57,603 bases of DNA from Scenedesmus sp. ARA3 (Eukaryota; Chlorophyta; Chlorophyceae; Sphaeropleales; Scenedesmaceae): assembly GCA_004335835.1 (NCBI GenBank), contig RWJK01001268.1, forward strand, positions 1 to 57,603, in the 5' to 3' direction. Position numbers and translations under genes: made by a program. Of the stretch, positions 57,547-57,603 are shown piece by piece. Positions within the stretch are counted from its first letter, which is position 1, and each line of letters opens with the position of its first letter. The notes under the pieces are model-generated. The model searched no databases. It worked only from the letters and a program-made list of their open reading frames with translations, and was not told where the DNA came from.

Positions 57547-57603
<57 letters not shown>
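57547..57603. repeat. CAG tract running off the window
   Basis: About 18 CAG units at the right edge. In the minus sense it is a CTG run that leads directly into the CTGCAG acceptor of the exon starting at 57538. Confidence 0.9.

Noticed and set aside
57547..57603. Poly-Gln coding exon at the right edge
   Set aside because: In the sense strand of the adjacent gene the tract is CTG and runs into a splice acceptor, so it is better read as intron.

Overview
The window reads as nuclear DNA of a green alga, most likely a chlorophycean (Scenedesmus/Tetradesmus-like or a volvocalean relative). Reasons seen in the sequence: GC-rich genes broken by many short GT-AG introns; TGTAA in place of AATAAA downstream of stop codons; CAG/CTG triplet tracts in exons and introns; and proteins that are eukaryotic (20S proteasome alpha, SAP18, PGAP1) or plastid-lineage (RETICULATA family). 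Naming a genus is inference. No operon, CRISPR array, rRNA, confident tRNA or intact transposon was seen.

Layout from left to right. 1-627 (+): 3' end of an unrecognised gene. 628-4968: strand-skewed A/C-rich non-coding stretch, probably long 3' UTR territory. 4969-8138 (-): unrecognised protein with a very large Gln/Ala-rich tail. 9947-13064 (-): unrecognised all-helical protein. 14508-22506 (+): PGAP1/Bst1 GPI inositol-deacylase. 23391-25348 (-, 5' end unresolved): DEDDy 3'-5' exonuclease with a Cys/His tail. 25954-27418 (+): SAP18. 28460-31754 (+): RETICULATA/DUF3411 plastid membrane protein, with an exon apparently missing and a 43-base assembly gap. 33494-35717 (-): BASS4/SLC10A7-type transporter. 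37182-42698 (+): ATP-dependent PEP carboxykinase. 44802-47550 (+): proteasome subunit alpha-6 (PSMA6). 48711-52087 (+): ankyrin-like protein. 54604-57538 (-, 5' end beyond the window): CDP-diacylglycerol pyrophosphatase-like protein of the HIT superfamily.

The exon models were built by hand from splice signals and reading phase. Those for 4969-8138, 9947-13064, PGAP1, SAP18, the BASS transporter, PEP carboxykinase, PSMA6 and the ankyrin-like gene close in frame from start to stop. The genes are ordinary neighbours with unrelated roles: ER GPI-anchor remodelling, nuclear transcription/splicing, plastid envelope, membrane transport, gluconeogenesis, proteolysis and phospholipid metabolism. Three pairs are divergent and share upstream DNA (13065-14507, 25349-25953, 35718-37181).

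I did not find a clearly new multi-gene system. The most unusual items are: a bacterial-type CDP-diacylglycerol pyrophosphatase with a 20-base microexon beside its histidine motif; a reading-phase break that shows a lost exon in the RETICULATA gene; two local duplications that copied a coding end (transporter) and an exon boundary (PEP carboxykinase); many splice acceptors that sit at the end of CTG tracts; and the two unrecognised minus-strand proteins.
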